A stretch of DNA of 51,967 nucleotides, taken from contig JAQWUP010000041.1 in assembly GCA_029242085.1 (NCBI GenBank), positions 1 through 51,967 of the forward strand, written 5' to 3'. Below, piece by piece: positions 20,320 to 30,373 of the stretch (the stretch's first letter is position 1; each line of letters begins with the position of its first letter). Position numbers and translations under genes: made by a program. The stretch is from Porticoccaceae bacterium. Lineage in GTDB: Bacteria; Pseudomonadota; Gammaproteobacteria; Pseudomonadales; Porticoccaceae. The notes below the pieces were generated by a model. The model searched no databases. It was not told the DNA's origin and saw only the letters and a program-made list of their open reading frames with translations.

Positions 20320-21183
20320 ATGCCACGCAGTATGACCGCATTTGCTAGAAACACCGTCGATTTCAGCTGGGGCTCAGTCTCCTGTGAGCTGCGCTCGGTA
20401 AATCATCGGTTTTTAGAGACCGGCTTTCGTCTACCAGAGACCATGCGCGAAGTAGAAATGCAGCTGCGCGAAATCGCGCGCAAGAAACTTACTCGCGGCA
20501 AGGTCGATATAGCACTGCAGGTCGCCTTCAATAATAACGATGCTGCGGTCAGTGCAGATATGCTGCTGGCCAAGCGCTATATTGATATTGCCGAAGAGAT
20601 GGGTAACCAGCTGCAAAACCCGGCGCCAATCTCACCACTGGAGATTATGCGTTGGCCCGGCATTCTTAAAGATCAGGAGGTCGAAAGTGAAAGTCTGCAC
20701 AGGGCGGCGATACAGACCTTTAGCGAAACCGTTGATCAATTGCTCGAAGGCCGCCAGCGCGAGGGTGACAAGCTCGCAGAAATGATTGAACAGCGCCTGG
20801 CCGGCATTGAAACTCAGATTGCTATCGTGCGTGAGAACCTGCCAGCCATTCTTGAGCATCAGCGCACGCGTCTCAATGAAAAGCTCGAAAGTCTGCGCGC
20901 CCAGGTTGATGAAGAAAGGTTGGAGCAGGAGATGGTGATCATCTCCAATCGCGCCGATGTCGACGAAGAGCTCGATCGTCTGGAAGCCCATAACAGCGAA
21001 ATTCGCCGTGTTTTAAAAAGCGAAGAATCTATTGGTCGGCGTCTGGACTTTTTAATGCAAGAATTAAATCGCGAGGCCAATACTCTGGGCTCAAAGTCGA
21101 TAGCTGGCGTTACCACTCAGGCATCCGTAGAGCTCAAAGTGCTGATCGAACAGATGCGTGAGCAGATTCAGAATATCGAATAA
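20320..21183 (+). CDS. yicC: YicC family endoribonuclease
   Basis: A 287-residue member of the YicC/YloC family, reported to cleave RNA and to affect small-RNA turnover. N-terminal RSMTAFAR and CELRSVNHRFLETGFRLPE, the central EIMRWPGIL, and the C-terminal segments IGRRLDFLMQELNREANTLG and LKVLIEQMREQIQNIE are typical. It is divergent from rph and overlaps the next gene by one base (TAATG). In many genomes gmk follows directly; here a secreted nuclease lies between. Confidence 0.93.
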   Translation: MPRSMTAFARNTVDFSWGSVSCELRSVNHRFLETGFRLPETMREVEMQLREIARKKLTRGKVDIALQVAFNNNDAAVSADMLLAKRYIDIAEEMGNQLQNPAPISPLEIMRWPGILKDQEVESESLHRAAIQTFSETVDQLLEGRQREGDKLAEMIEQRLAGIETQIAIVRENLPAILEHQRTRLNEKLESLRAQVDEERLEQEMVIISNRADVDEELDRLEAHNSEIRRVLKSEESIGRRLDFLMQELNREANTLGSKSIAGVTTQASVELKVLIEQMREQIQNIE

Positions 21184-21995
21184 TGCACGCTGTTACCGCT
21201 GCACTGATTTTCTGTCTGGCTGTTGTGAGCAGCCAGGCATTCGCATTTGGTGCTGACGGACATCGCATCGTCAGCAAAATTGCCGAGAATCATCTCAGTG
21301 TAAAAACCACCGCCGCAATCAATGCTATAACCAATGGTGGCGATCTGGCCGAATTATCGCTCTGGCCAGACCGGGTTCGCTACATTCCGACTTGGAAGCA
21401 ATCAAAATACTGGCACTACATAAGTATTGATGACCAAGAGCAGTTTGCCAACTTGCGACGCCACAGCGACGGCGACGTACTCTCAGCCCTAGAATACTTT
21501 TACGCCGATCTGCAAAACTCTCAGCTGGATAGAAAACAGCAGTTGGAGGCACTGGCTTTCTTTGCACATTTTGTCGCCGATATTCACCAGCCCCTGCATG
21601 TTGGCCGACGTGATGATCTCGGTGGTAACAAGTTAGCGATCAATTGGCTCAAAACGCCCAGAGCCACCAATCTGCATAAAGTCTGGGACAGCCTGATTAT
21701 TGACACAGAGAATAAAAATTCCGATCAATACAGCCAGATGCTCGATCGGGCAAGCAAAGCTCAGATCGATCGATGGCAGGGCAGTCAATTTATAGATTGG
21801 GCCCGCGAATCAAAAGCGCTGCGCTACCAGGTGTATAATTTTAATTCCGCAGCTGAGCGCAGGTATCCTTTGATTGGCTCAGCGTACATTAGCCGCAATA
21901 AGCCGATTATTGAGCGGCGACTGCTGATGGCGGGCATTCGACTGGCAGATAGCCTCAATCGTATTTTTGACCCCGAATACGGTGGGCCAACATAA
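21183..21995 (+). CDS. Secreted S1/P1 family nuclease
   Basis: A 270-residue zinc-dependent single-strand nuclease or 3'-nucleotidase. A signal peptide (1-21) ends SSQAFA, and the mature chain would start near FGADGHRIVSKIA. Metal-ligand motifs visible are GADGH, LSLWPDRVR, WHYIS, AFFAHFVADIHQPLHVG-RDDLGGN and NLHKVWDS. The usual first mature residue is Trp, whose backbone binds zinc; here Phe stands at that place. The length fits the family. It is coupled to yicC by a one-base overlap and probably scavenges nucleic-acid phosphate in the periplasm or outside. Confidence 0.87.
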   Translation: MHAVTAALIFCLAVVSSQAFAFGADGHRIVSKIAENHLSVKTTAAINAITNGGDLAELSLWPDRVRYIPTWKQSKYWHYISIDDQEQFANLRRHSDGDVLSALEYFYADLQNSQLDRKQQLEALAFFAHFVADIHQPLHVGRRDDLGGNKLAINWLKTPRATNLHKVWDSLIIDTENKNSDQYSQMLDRASKAQIDRWQGSQFIDWARESKALRYQVYNFNSAAERRYPLIGSAYISRNKPIIERRLLMAGIRLADSLNRIFDPEYGGPT

Positions 21996-22010
21996 ACAGT
22001 GAATTTTTTA

Positions 22011-22038
22011 TTACAGCAGACATAGAATCTGGAATAAT
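22011..22038 (+). promoter_or_regulatory. Possible sigma-70 promoter for gmk
   Basis: TTACAG (22011-22016), a 16-base spacer and AATAAT (22033-22038), about 67 bases before the gmk ATG. Hexamers match 4-5 of 6 positions; nothing else supports it. Confidence 0.3.
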
Positions 22039-22054
22039 TATCCTCTCCTGTTAA

Positions 22055-22714
<660 letters not shown>

Positions 22715-22716
22715 CC

Positions 22717-22798
22717 CCAGTCTTTAGGTAAAATGTCTGACCCCGCAGCATTTCGCTGCACCCTTCGATCAAATTATCGAACAAATTATTTAGACTGG
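22717..22798 (+). promoter_or_regulatory. Structured rpoZ leader with an outer stem and two inner hairpins
   Basis: CCAGTCT (22717-22723) is the exact inverse of AGACTGG (22792-22798). Between them lie GCAGC-ATTTC-GCTGC (22745-22759) and TTCGAT-CAAATT-ATCGAA (22764-22781). Folded as RNA this is a multi-branch junction that ends directly before the ribosome site CGGAAA of rpoZ. It has no T run, so it does not look like a terminator. Confidence 0.45.
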
Positions 22799-22808
22799 CG
22801 GAAATAAA

Positions 22809-23087
22809 ATGGCTCGCATTACTGTAGAAGATTGTTTGGATCACGTAGATAACCGTTTTGAATTAGTGATGGTTGGCTCCAAACGCGCACGTCAACTGGC
22901 CGTCGAAGGACGTCCGGCACTCGTTGAAGAAGAAAATGACAAGCCTACCGTTATCGCCCTGCGCGAAATTGCTCAGGGTCTGGTCACGCCAGATATCCTC
23001 ACCGAAGTTGTGCAAGACTACGAAATCGTTGACGCTGCTGAAGAGGCCGCCGAAACTGCAGAGGCTCCGCAAGAGCCAGCTGTTTAA
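22809..23087 (+). CDS. rpoZ: RNA polymerase omega subunit
   Basis: A 92-residue subunit that holds the beta' chain and forms one ppGpp-binding site of RNA polymerase. N-terminal [20 protein letters not shown], then [12 protein letters not shown] and [15 protein letters not shown], are conserved; the tail is acidic and Ala-rich. It lies between gmk and spoT as usual. Confidence 0.97.
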   Translation: MARITVEDCLDHVDNRFELVMVGSKRARQLAVEGRPALVEEENDKPTVIALREIAQGLVTPDILTEVVQDYEIVDAAEEAAETAEAPQEPAV

Positions 23088-23122
23088 AGCTCTACTCAGA
23101 AACGGAGGAGGGCCGCAATAAA

Positions 23123-25237
23123 GTGCTGAATGTACTCACGGAAAAACTCTCCTCCTACCTCGAGCCAAAAGAAGTTGCCAAGGTCGAGCGCGCTTACAGG
23201 TACTCTGAACAATGCCACCGTGGCCAGATGCGTCAGAGTGGCGACCCCTATATTACCCATCCTCTAGCTGTTGCTAACATTCTTGCCGATATGCATATGG
23301 ATCATGAGAGCCTTATGGCTGCTCTGCTGCATGATGTTATCGAAGATACAGGTGTAACCAAGGGTCAGATCAGTCGTCGCTTTGGTCGCACCGTTGCCGA
23401 TCTGGTCGACGGCGTCAGTAAACTGACCGAAATCGAATTCGAATCTAAAGCCGAGCAGCAGGCCGAAAGCTTTCAAAAAATGACCCTGGCCATGTCGCGG
23501 GATATTCGTGTGGTCTTGGTCAAGTTGGCAGACCGGCTGCACAATATGCGCACACTGGGCGTACTGGCCCCGGCGAAGCGTCGGCGTATTGCCCGCGAGA
23601 CCTTGGATATCTATGCCCCTATCGCCCAGCGTCTGGGCATCAATGATATTCGTCTTGAATTTGAAGACCTCGGTTTTGCCGCCATGTACCCGCTGCGTCA
23701 TCAACGTTTGCGCGAAGCCATGAAAGCGGCGCGAAAAAACCGCAAAGAAATCATTGCAGAGATTCATCAAGCCATTGAAATGCGTCTGGAGAATGAATCA
23801 TTCCCGGCGCTGGTCAAAGGACGCGAGAAGCATCTTTGGAGTATCTACAAAAAGATGCGCACCAAGAAAAAATCTTTTCGCGACATTATGGATGTATTCG
23901 CTTTTCGCCTCGTAGTGGACGATGCAGATGACTGCTACCGCACGCTTGGCATGATGCATAATATTTTCAAACCCGTGCCCGGTGAGTTTAAAGACTATAT
24001 AGCCATTCCTAAGTCCAACGGCTACCAGTCACTGCACACAGTATTAGTGGGCATGCATGGTGTGGTTATTGAAGTACAGATTCGCACCAAAGAGATGGAG
24101 CGCATGGCCAACTATGGTATTGCCGCGCACTGGGAATACAAAACTGGCAGCCAAAATGTTGATGGCAACCAGCGTCGCGCCAATCGCTGGGTTCAGGGTT
24201 TATTGGAAATGCAGAAACAGGCTGGCGATTCACTTGAATTTCTTGAGCATGTAAAAGCCGATCTATTCCCAGATGAAGTCTATGTCTTCACCCCCAAGGG
24301 CACCATTGTTGAACTGCCCTCTGGTGCTACCGCCGTCGATTTCGCCTATTCAGTGCACACAGGTATCGGTGACAGCTGTATTGCCTGCCGAGTTGATGGA
24401 GAGCTAACACCATTATCAGAGCAATTGCAGAGTGGTCAGAAAATCGAAATTATCACCGCCGAGGGTGCACAGCCCAATCCCAACTGGCTTAACTTTGTGA
24501 TCACTGCAAAAGCGCGCAGTGCGATCCGTCATTTTCTTAAAAACCAGCAGCACGATGAGTCGGTGGATCTGGGTAAACGCCTACTGGATCAGGCCCTGGC
24601 AAACCTTGGCACCCAGTATAATCAGCTGAAAAAATCACAGATTAAGCGGCTGTTAAAAGAGACCGGCGCCTCGACCTTTGAATATGTGCTGCAGCAAATT
24701 GGGCTTGGGAATCGAGTGCCATTTGCGGTGGCAAACCTGCTGGTGCCGGCCAATAAACGCGAGGTTGCCGACGGCAAAAAGAACAATACATTACCCGTGG
24801 TTATCGATGCCTCCGGTGGCTTGTTGCTGCACTACGGACGCTGCTGTCATCCAATTCCCGGCGACCCCATTCTGGGGCATATCTCACCGGGCAAAGGACT
24901 CGTTATTCACTATGAGTCCTGTCGAAATCTGAAAGAAATACGCTCCAATCCAGAGAAGTGCATGCCATTGACCTGGTCAACGGTGGTCAAGGGCGAATTC
25001 CCCGTGGAGATAAAAGTAGAAGTCACCCCAGAGCGTGGCTTTATTGCTGCACTGGCATCGCGGATAACCGAAGAAGACGCTACCATCGAACATATCAGCG
25101 TTAACGAAAAAGACTCCTTTACCAGTATTGTCGATGTGGTTCTTACCGTTCGCGATCGCATCCACCTAGCCGATATAATGCGTCGTGCCCGCAGCCTCAA
25201 ACCTGTGCGCCGAATTTATCGAGTCAGAAATAAGTAA
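23123..25237 (+). CDS. spoT: Bifunctional (p)ppGpp synthetase/hydrolase SpoT
   Basis: Makes and degrades the alarmone (p)ppGpp. The 704 residues show the HD hydrolase with H70-D71 and E74-D75 in [10 protein letters not shown]; the synthetase domain (about 235-350) with [17 protein letters not shown] and [16 protein letters not shown] near 385-445 ([17 protein letters not shown]); a helical/zinc-finger-like region with [14 protein letters not shown]; and a C-terminal ACT domain. The hydrolase residues are intact, which separates it from RelA. GTG 23123 follows a strong GGAGGAGGG site. Confidence 0.97.
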   Translation: MLNVLTEKLSSYLEPKEVAKVERAYRYSEQCHRGQMRQSGDPYITHPLAVANILADMHMDHESLMAALLHDVIEDTGVTKGQISRRFGRTVADLVDGVSKLTEIEFESKAEQQAESFQKMTLAMSRDIRVVLVKLADRLHNMRTLGVLAPAKRRRIARETLDIYAPIAQRLGINDIRLEFEDLGFAAMYPLRHQRLREAMKAARKNRKEIIAEIHQAIEMRLENESFPALVKGREKHLWSIYKKMRTKKKSFRDIMDVFAFRLVVDDADDCYRTLGMMHNIFKPVPGEFKDYIAIPKSNGYQSLHTVLVGMHGVVIEVQIRTKEMERMANYGIAAHWEYKTGSQNVDGNQRRANRWVQGLLEMQKQAGDSLEFLEHVKADLFPDEVYVFTPKGTIVELPSGATAVDFAYSVHTGIGDSCIACRVDGELTPLSEQLQSGQKIEIITAEGAQPNPNWLNFVITAKARSAIRHFLKNQQHDESVDLGKRLLDQALANLGTQYNQLKKSQIKRLLKETGASTFEYVLQQIGLGNRVPFAVANLLVPANKREVADGKKNNTLPVVIDASGGLLLHYGRCCHPIPGDPILGHISPGKGLVIHYESCRNLKEIRSNPEKCMPLTWSTVVKGEFPVEIKVEVTPERGFIAALASRITEEDATIEHISVNEKDSFTSIVDVVLTVRDRIHLADIMRRARSLKPVRRIYRVRNK

Positions 25238-25251
25238 GCAAGGAAACCATT

Positions 25252-25635
25252 ATGCCCAACAAAGCTATTATCCATACCGACAGCGCACCCGCCGCCATTG
25301 GCACCTACAGCCAGGCGGTAAAGGTCAACAATACTGTCTATCTATCTGGTCAGATTCCTTTGGATCCCGCCACCATGACATTGGTCGAGGGTGATATTCG
25401 CGACCAGATTAAACAGGTCTTTAAGAATCTGCTCGCCGTCTGTGAGGCATCTGGTGGTGATCTGAGCAATATTGTTAAGCTCAATATTTTTCTCACCGAT
25501 CTAAGTCATTTCCCAGTGGTCAATGAAGTGATGGAACAGCATTTTGCCCAACCCTTTCCAGCACGTGCGGCGATCGGCGTCAACGAGTTACCCAAAGGCT
25601 CAATGGTTGAAATGGACGGTATTCTGATTATTTAA
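25252..25635 (+). CDS. ridA: RidA family enamine/imine deaminase
   Basis: Hydrolyses reactive 2-aminoacrylate and other enamines from PLP enzymes. The 127-residue single-domain protein has [12 protein letters not shown] at the N-terminus, SGQIPLDP, and [21 protein letters not shown] at the end with the substrate-binding Arg and Glu. It lies 14 bases after spoT, as in Pseudomonas. Confidence 0.95.
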   Translation: MPNKAIIHTDSAPAAIGTYSQAVKVNNTVYLSGQIPLDPATMTLVEGDIRDQIKQVFKNLLAVCEASGGDLSNIVKLNIFLTDLSHFPVVNEVMEQHFAQPFPARAAIGVNELPKGSMVEMDGILII

Positions 25636-25641
25636 TGCCAT

Positions 25642-26478
25642 TTACTGATCGGCCATCAGTGCCGTATAGCCCTCTTTATAACTGGGAAAAATAAACTCAT
25701 AACCACTGTCTAACAGGCGCTGGTTGCTACAGCGCCTGATTGATTTCTGCTCCACAATCTCATCCGTCAGTTGAATCTGCATTTGCGCCGCCAACCAGTT
25801 GCGCATCCTATGCTGAGTCACCGGCGCGCAGTCAGTCGCCAGATATAATGGCTCAATGAGCCTGTTGTCGCCAAAACGCCTAATCAAATGCGCCAGCACC
25901 CCCGCACAGTCCTCACTGTGAATTCTATTGCTCCACTGTTGAGGCTCAGCGGGTCGACCCACGCCAGCCTTGATTTGATTCAGCATGCGTGTCCGCCCCG
26001 GTCCATAGATACCAGAAAATCTTACGATTGAATGGGCGCAGGGTAAACACTGAATCTGCTGCTCAGCCTCGAGTAAAAGCTTGCCAGAAAAACTGGTGGG
26101 CTGAGTAGGCGACGCCTCATCTACCCAATCCCCCTTATTATTGCCATAGACACTGGTGCTGGATACCCAGATAACCAGCTTTGGCTTGAGCTCAGTACGA
26201 TTAATGGCAGTGGCCAGCGCAGTCGCGCCTGCAAGATAGGACTGGCGATAGGCCTGCTCGGTAAATTGGTCCGGTGTTAGGGTCACCACAACCACATCAA
26301 AGCCAACACCGAGAACTTTCTCGAGACCCTTAGCATCCGCCATATTGCCGACGATAGGGGTGATCGTATCTGGTAGATTTTGCGGATGGCGCCTAAGGCC
26401 AAAACATTGATGACTCGGTGTTAACCGCGCCCCAGTGCGCTGGCCAATATCACCACAACCTGCCAATAAAATTTTCAA
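25642..26478 (-). CDS. NAD(P)-binding SDR/epimerase-like protein (YeeZ type)
   Basis: A 278-residue Rossmann protein: N-terminal LLAGCGDIGQRTGARL nucleotide motif, VWVSSTSVYGNNKGDW (active Ser/Tyr region, with Y then four residues further no Lys, so the usual YxxxK is not intact), VRFSGIYGPGR, and a conserved HSEDCAGVLAHLI. Close relatives are annotated as sugar epimerases or YeeZ; the substrate is unknown. It converges on ridA and is divergent from oxyR. Confidence 0.75.
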   Translation of the reverse strand: MKILLAGCGDIGQRTGARLTPSHQCFGLRRHPQNLPDTITPIVGNMADAKGLEKVLGVGFDVVVVTLTPDQFTEQAYRQSYLAGATALATAINRTELKPKLVIWVSSTSVYGNNKGDWVDEASPTQPTSFSGKLLLEAEQQIQCLPCAHSIVRFSGIYGPGRTRMLNQIKAGVGRPAEPQQWSNRIHSEDCAGVLAHLIRRFGDNRLIEPLYLATDCAPVTQHRMRNWLAAQMQIQLTDEIVEQKSIRRCSNQRLLDSGYEFIFPSYKEGYTALMADQ

Positions 26479-26540
26479 TTAGTATTCTCTCTTTAATAAA
26501 ACTTAGCTATGCTTGTTACTCAGATAAAGGCCCTGTAACT

Positions 26541-27470
26541 ATGACCCTCACCGAACTTCGCTATATAGTCACCCTGGCTCAGGTCCAGCATTTTGGCCAG
26601 GCAGCTGAACGCTGCAATGTCAGCCAGCCGACGCTGAGTATAGCGGTTAAGAAACTCGAGAGTGAATTAGGCGTCGATCTTTTTGAGCGCTCTAAAAGCA
26701 GTGTGCGCCTGACACCCATTGGTCAGAATATTGTTGATCAATCCCAGCGCGTACTGGAAGAGGCGGCGGCGATTAAGGATATTGCCACGGCGGGTAAAGA
26801 CCAGCTCAGCAGCCCGCTGCATGTCGGTGCCATTTTCACCATTGGCCCCTACCTGTTTCCACATTTTATTCCCGCACTGCAAAAAGCAGCACCTCAGATG
26901 CCACTGATTATTGAAGAGGGGTACACCAGTACCTTGCGCAAGCGCCTGCGCAGCGGAGAGGTCGATGTTATCGTTGTGGCCCTGCCCTTTACCGAACCCG
27001 ATGTGGTGGTGCAGCCACTGTACGATGAACCCTTTGTACTGTTGCTGCCCGAGGGCCATCCTCTCGCCGCCAAAAAAGAAATACATCACAGTGATTTGGA
27101 TGGCGAGAATGTACTTATGATGGGTGAGGGTCATTGCTTTAGAGATCAGGTCATCGAGGCCCTGCCCAATATCAATCAGGGTTCGACCAATGCAGCCCCT
27201 ATTCGCACCATGACTGAAGGCAGCTCCTTAGAGACCCTCTGTTATATGGTCGCATCTGGTCTGGGTATTACCATTCTTCCCCAGTCCGCCGCGATGGGTG
27301 CCGAATACCGCGGCGCCTCACTGATAACGCGCCCCTTTGCCGGTGCAACCCCGGCTCGCACCACAGCCTTGGCATGGCGCGCCAGCTTCCCTCGGCACAA
27401 GGCCATAGACGCTCTGCGCAATGCCATCTATGAGCGCAGCCTGCCTGGGCTCGGGATTATAAAAAGCTAA
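26541..27470 (+). CDS. oxyR: LysR-type peroxide regulator OxyR
   Basis: Redox-sensing activator of peroxide defence. The 309 residues carry an N-terminal winged helix-turn-helix (FGQAAERCNVSQPTLSIAVK) and a LysR effector domain. The reactive Cys is at residue 199 in GEGHCFRDQ, as in E. coli. The resolving Cys208 is replaced by Leu (RDQVIEAL ends at 208); another Cys stands at 234 in SLETLCYMVAS. ATG 26541 gives the family N-terminus, and the frame is open further upstream only by chance. Its stop overlaps the recG start (TAATG), so oxyR-recG are coupled. Confidence 0.92.
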   Translation: MTLTELRYIVTLAQVQHFGQAAERCNVSQPTLSIAVKKLESELGVDLFERSKSSVRLTPIGQNIVDQSQRVLEEAAAIKDIATAGKDQLSSPLHVGAIFTIGPYLFPHFIPALQKAAPQMPLIIEEGYTSTLRKRLRSGEVDVIVVALPFTEPDVVVQPLYDEPFVLLLPEGHPLAAKKEIHHSDLDGENVLMMGEGHCFRDQVIEALPNINQGSTNAAPIRTMTEGSSLETLCYMVASGLGITILPQSAAMGAEYRGASLITRPFAGATPARTTALAWRASFPRHKAIDALRNAIYERSLPGLGIIKS

Positions 27471-29581
27471 TGTCAGACACCCCTCTCGACAGGCGCAGCG
27501 TCGGCACCCTGCACGGGGTGGGTCCGCAACTGGCCACTAAGCTAAAGAAGCTAGGTCTGCACAGTGTTCAGGATTTGCTCTTTCACCTACCGCTGCGCTA
27601 TATCGATCGCACCCAAATTACCCCTATCGGCGGTATTCAACCGATGACCGAAGTTGTTATTGAAGGAGAAGTCCGCGCCAGCGATGTGGTCTTTGGTCGG
27701 CGTCGCAGCCTTGTTTGCCGACTTCAAGATCACAGCGGTGTAGTGACTCTGCGCTTTTTCCACTTTAACCGTGCTCAACAGGAACGCCTCAAGCCCGGTG
27801 CTAGGTTGCGCTGCTTTGGTGAAGTGCGGCGCGGTAAATCTGGTGTTGAACTCTATCATCCAGAATATCAATACCTTGATCAGACCAACCCACCGCAATT
27901 GGAAGATAAGCTGACGCCGATCTATCCAGCAACCGAGGGCATTACTCAGAGTCGTATTCGCGATCTCTGTGGTCAGGCGCTGAGCTTGCTTCAGAATCAC
28001 AGCATCCGCGAGCTATTACCCCAGGGCATAAGTACTGACCTGCATCAGCAGCTTGCCTATTCTCTACCGGATGCCCTGCGGCTGCTGCACAACCCACCGC
28101 CGGGCACTGCGCTTAACCTGCTGGCTGAGGGCGAGCACCCGGCGCAGCAACGTTTGGCCGCCGAAGAACTGATTGCCCATAATTTAAGCTTGCTCAAACT
28201 GCGGCAAAAGGTGCAACAGCAGCAGGCGCCAGTACTGAGTGAAGATAAAACCGCGGCAGCGACATTCTTGGATAAACTGCCCTTTGATCTCACTGCAGCG
28301 CAGCAGCGAGTGGCCAGTGAAATAAGCGCCGATATAGGTACCGCAATCCCAATGCTGCGGCTGGTGCAGGGCGATGTGGGTTCTGGTAAAACCGTTGTAG
28401 CGGCACTGGCCGCCGTGCAGGCGATAGCCAATGGCCATCAGGTCGCACTGATGGCACCCACAGAAATTCTGGCCGATCAGCACCGCATTAACTTTGAGCA
28501 ATGGTTGCGCCCGCTGGGGGTTCGCCTCGCCTACCTGACTGGCAAGGTTAAGGGCAAGGCCCGTGAAGTACAGCTGCAAGCTATCGCTGATGGAGCCGCC
28601 AAAATGGTGATTGGCACCCATGCACTATTCCAAGAGACAGTAGAATTTAATGACCTCGGCCTCAGCATTATTGATGAGCAGCATCGTTTTGGCGTACACC
28701 AGCGCCTGGCACTGCGCAAAAAGGGCTTTAGCGCAGAGGGACCTAGCTTGAGCGGCCCCGCACCCCACCAGCTGATTATGACCGCAACCCCAATACCGCG
28801 TACATTGGCAATGAGCGCCTATGCGGATCTGGATTGCTCAGTGATTGATGAGCTGCCACCGGGACGCACACCAGTAGAGACCGTAGTACTGAGTAACCTG
28901 CGCCGCAATGATGTGATTGCGCGCGTACGCGCCTCCTGCAGTGCTGGCCGTCAGGCTTATTGGGTATGCACATTGATTGAAGAATCCGATGTACTGGAAG
29001 CCCAGGCCGCCGAGGTGACCGCCGGAGAACTGCAGCTGATGTTGCCCGAACTCTCTATTGGTCTAATTCACGGACGCCTCAAACCCCGCGAAAAGCTAGA
29101 GATTATGATCGCCTTTAAAGCCGGTGAGATTGACTTACTGGTAGCCACTACCGTGATCGAAGTGGGCGTCGATGTCCCCAATGCCAGTCTGATGATTATT
29201 GAAGATTCAGCCCGTCTCGGCCTCTCTCAGCTGCATCAGCTGCGCGGTAGAGTGGGTCGGGGCTCATTGAGCAGTCACTGTGTATTGCTCTACAGCCCGC
29301 CTATTTCGGGCAATGGTAGCGCCCGGCTAAAAATTATGCGCGAAACCAACGACGGCTTTAAAATTGCCGAAAAAGACCTCGAGCTGCGCGGTCCCGGTGA
29401 AGTACTGGGCACCCGCCAAACAGGTGATATGCAGCTGCATATTGCCGACCTGCAGCGCGATGCCCATATGTTGCCGCAGATAAAAAATCTGGCTCAGGAA
29501 TTACTCCTAAATCACCCGCAAAATGTCGATGCCCTTATATCTCGCTGGCTCGGCCACAGCGAACAATACGCTCAGGCCTGA
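27470..29581 (+). CDS. recG: ATP-dependent DNA helicase RecG
   Basis: Remodels stalled replication forks and branched DNA. The 703 residues show the wedge/OB domain (about 60-160), the superfamily 2 helicase core with Walker A QGDVGSGKTVVA (near 303) and DEQH box IIDEQHRFGV, motif III TATPIPRTLA, and C-terminal motifs VGVDVPNASLM, QLHQLRGRVGRG and LELRGPGEVLGTRQTG. Length and motifs are complete. Transcribed with oxyR. Confidence 0.97.
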   Translation: MSDTPLDRRSVGTLHGVGPQLATKLKKLGLHSVQDLLFHLPLRYIDRTQITPIGGIQPMTEVVIEGEVRASDVVFGRRRSLVCRLQDHSGVVTLRFFHFNRAQQERLKPGARLRCFGEVRRGKSGVELYHPEYQYLDQTNPPQLEDKLTPIYPATEGITQSRIRDLCGQALSLLQNHSIRELLPQGISTDLHQQLAYSLPDALRLLHNPPPGTALNLLAEGEHPAQQRLAAEELIAHNLSLLKLRQKVQQQQAPVLSEDKTAAATFLDKLPFDLTAAQQRVASEISADIGTAIPMLRLVQGDVGSGKTVVAALAAVQAIANGHQVALMAPTEILADQHRINFEQWLRPLGVRLAYLTGKVKGKAREVQLQAIADGAAKMVIGTHALFQETVEFNDLGLSIIDEQHRFGVHQRLALRKKGFSAEGPSLSGPAPHQLIMTATPIPRTLAMSAYADLDCSVIDELPPGRTPVETVVLSNLRRNDVIARVRASCSAGRQAYWVCTLIEESDVLEAQAAEVTAGELQLMLPELSIGLIHGRLKPREKLEIMIAFKAGEIDLLVATTVIEVGVDVPNASLMIIEDSARLGLSQLHQLRGRVGRGSLSSHCVLLYSPPISGNGSARLKIMRETNDGFKIAEKDLELRGPGEVLGTRQTGDMQLHIADLQRDAHMLPQIKNLAQELLLNHPQNVDALISRWLGHSEQYAQA

Positions 29582-29615
29582 GTGCTTAAAAACTCAACAA
29601 GTTTAACGATCTTAA

Positions 29616-29646
29616 TTGTTTCATTTTTATGACAACGCCCTATACT
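29616..29646 (+). promoter_or_regulatory. Possible promoter of the DUF47-Pit pair, with a Pho-box-like half
   Basis: -10 TATACT (29641-29646) lies 25 bases before the DUF47 ATG, with a weak -35 TTGTTT (29616-29621) at a long 19-base spacing. On the opposite strand TTGTCAT followed by AAAA (29633-29623) resembles one half of a PhoB box, but the second half matches only 3 of 7. Confidence 0.3.
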
Positions 29647-29671
29647 GCGAGCTAAATAAGAGGATCGCTAT

Positions 29672-30352
29672 ATGGCATTTAGTAACCCCATTTCAAATCT
29701 GTTTGGCAAGTCGCCAATCAAACCGCTGCAAGAGCATATGTCGTTGGTCGTTAGCTGTGCTGCGATGTTAGAGCCTTTTTTTGAAGCAGTGATTAGCCAT
29801 AAGTGGACTAAAGCCAGCGATCTCTTCGATAAGATTGCCGATCAAGAAAATCAGGCCGATGAACTGAAAAAGCAGTTTCGTCTAAGCATGCCAAGCACGC
29901 TGTTTATGCCTGTTTCACGCATCGATTTGCTCAGCATCCTTGCCCAGCAAGATGATATTGCCAATACCAGCAAAGATGTTTGCGGCATAGTACTGGGCCG
30001 TGAGATGGATATACCCAGTGCCCTGCAAGCCGACTTTATGGGGTTTGTAAAAAGCACTATCGAAACCAGTGAGAAAGCTCTGAAAGCGATTAATGAGCTG
30101 GATGAGCTGTTGGAGACCGGTTTTACCGGACAAGAAGTAAAGTTTGTTAAAAAGTTAATTCGCGAGCTGGATGCTCAGGAACAGAAGGTCGACAAAAAGG
30201 AACGCAAACTGCGTCACCGCCTGTTCAAGTTAGAAGCTGATATGCCTCCAGTGAATGTCATGTTTCTGTACAGCACCATCGACAATATCGGTGCAATCGC
30301 AGACACCGCAGAACGTGTAGGCAATCGCCTCGAAATTCTGCTCGCAAAATAA
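29672..30352 (+). CDS. DUF47 (PhoU-like) phosphate transport regulator
   Basis: A 226-residue all-helical protein of the TIGR00153/DUF47 family, structurally like PhoU. FGKSPIKPLQEHM at the N-terminus, ISHKWTKASDLFDKIADQENQADELK, the motif SRIDLLSILAQQDDIAN and the C-terminal IDNIGAIADTAERVGNRLE are characteristic. These genes sit directly before pit transporters, and here pitA begins 21 bases later. It probably modulates the transporter or phosphate signalling. Confidence 0.92.
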   Translation: MAFSNPISNLFGKSPIKPLQEHMSLVVSCAAMLEPFFEAVISHKWTKASDLFDKIADQENQADELKKQFRLSMPSTLFMPVSRIDLLSILAQQDDIANTSKDVCGIVLGREMDIPSALQADFMGFVKSTIETSEKALKAINELDELLETGFTGQEVKFVKKLIRELDAQEQKVDKKERKLRHRLFKLEADMPPVNVMFLYSTIDNIGAIADTAERVGNRLEILLAK

Positions 30353-30373
30353 TAACTTTTCGGAATAGTCTCC

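Noticed and set aside
23264-23770. A 168-codon frame on the minus strand inside spoT
   Set aside because: Shadow of the conserved SpoT hydrolase domain; no ribosome site and no family resemblance.
29623-29640. Complete PhoB box before the DUF47-Pit pair
   Set aside because: One half (TTGTCAT) fits, but the second half at the right spacing matches only 3 of 7 bases, so it is not called as a Pho box.
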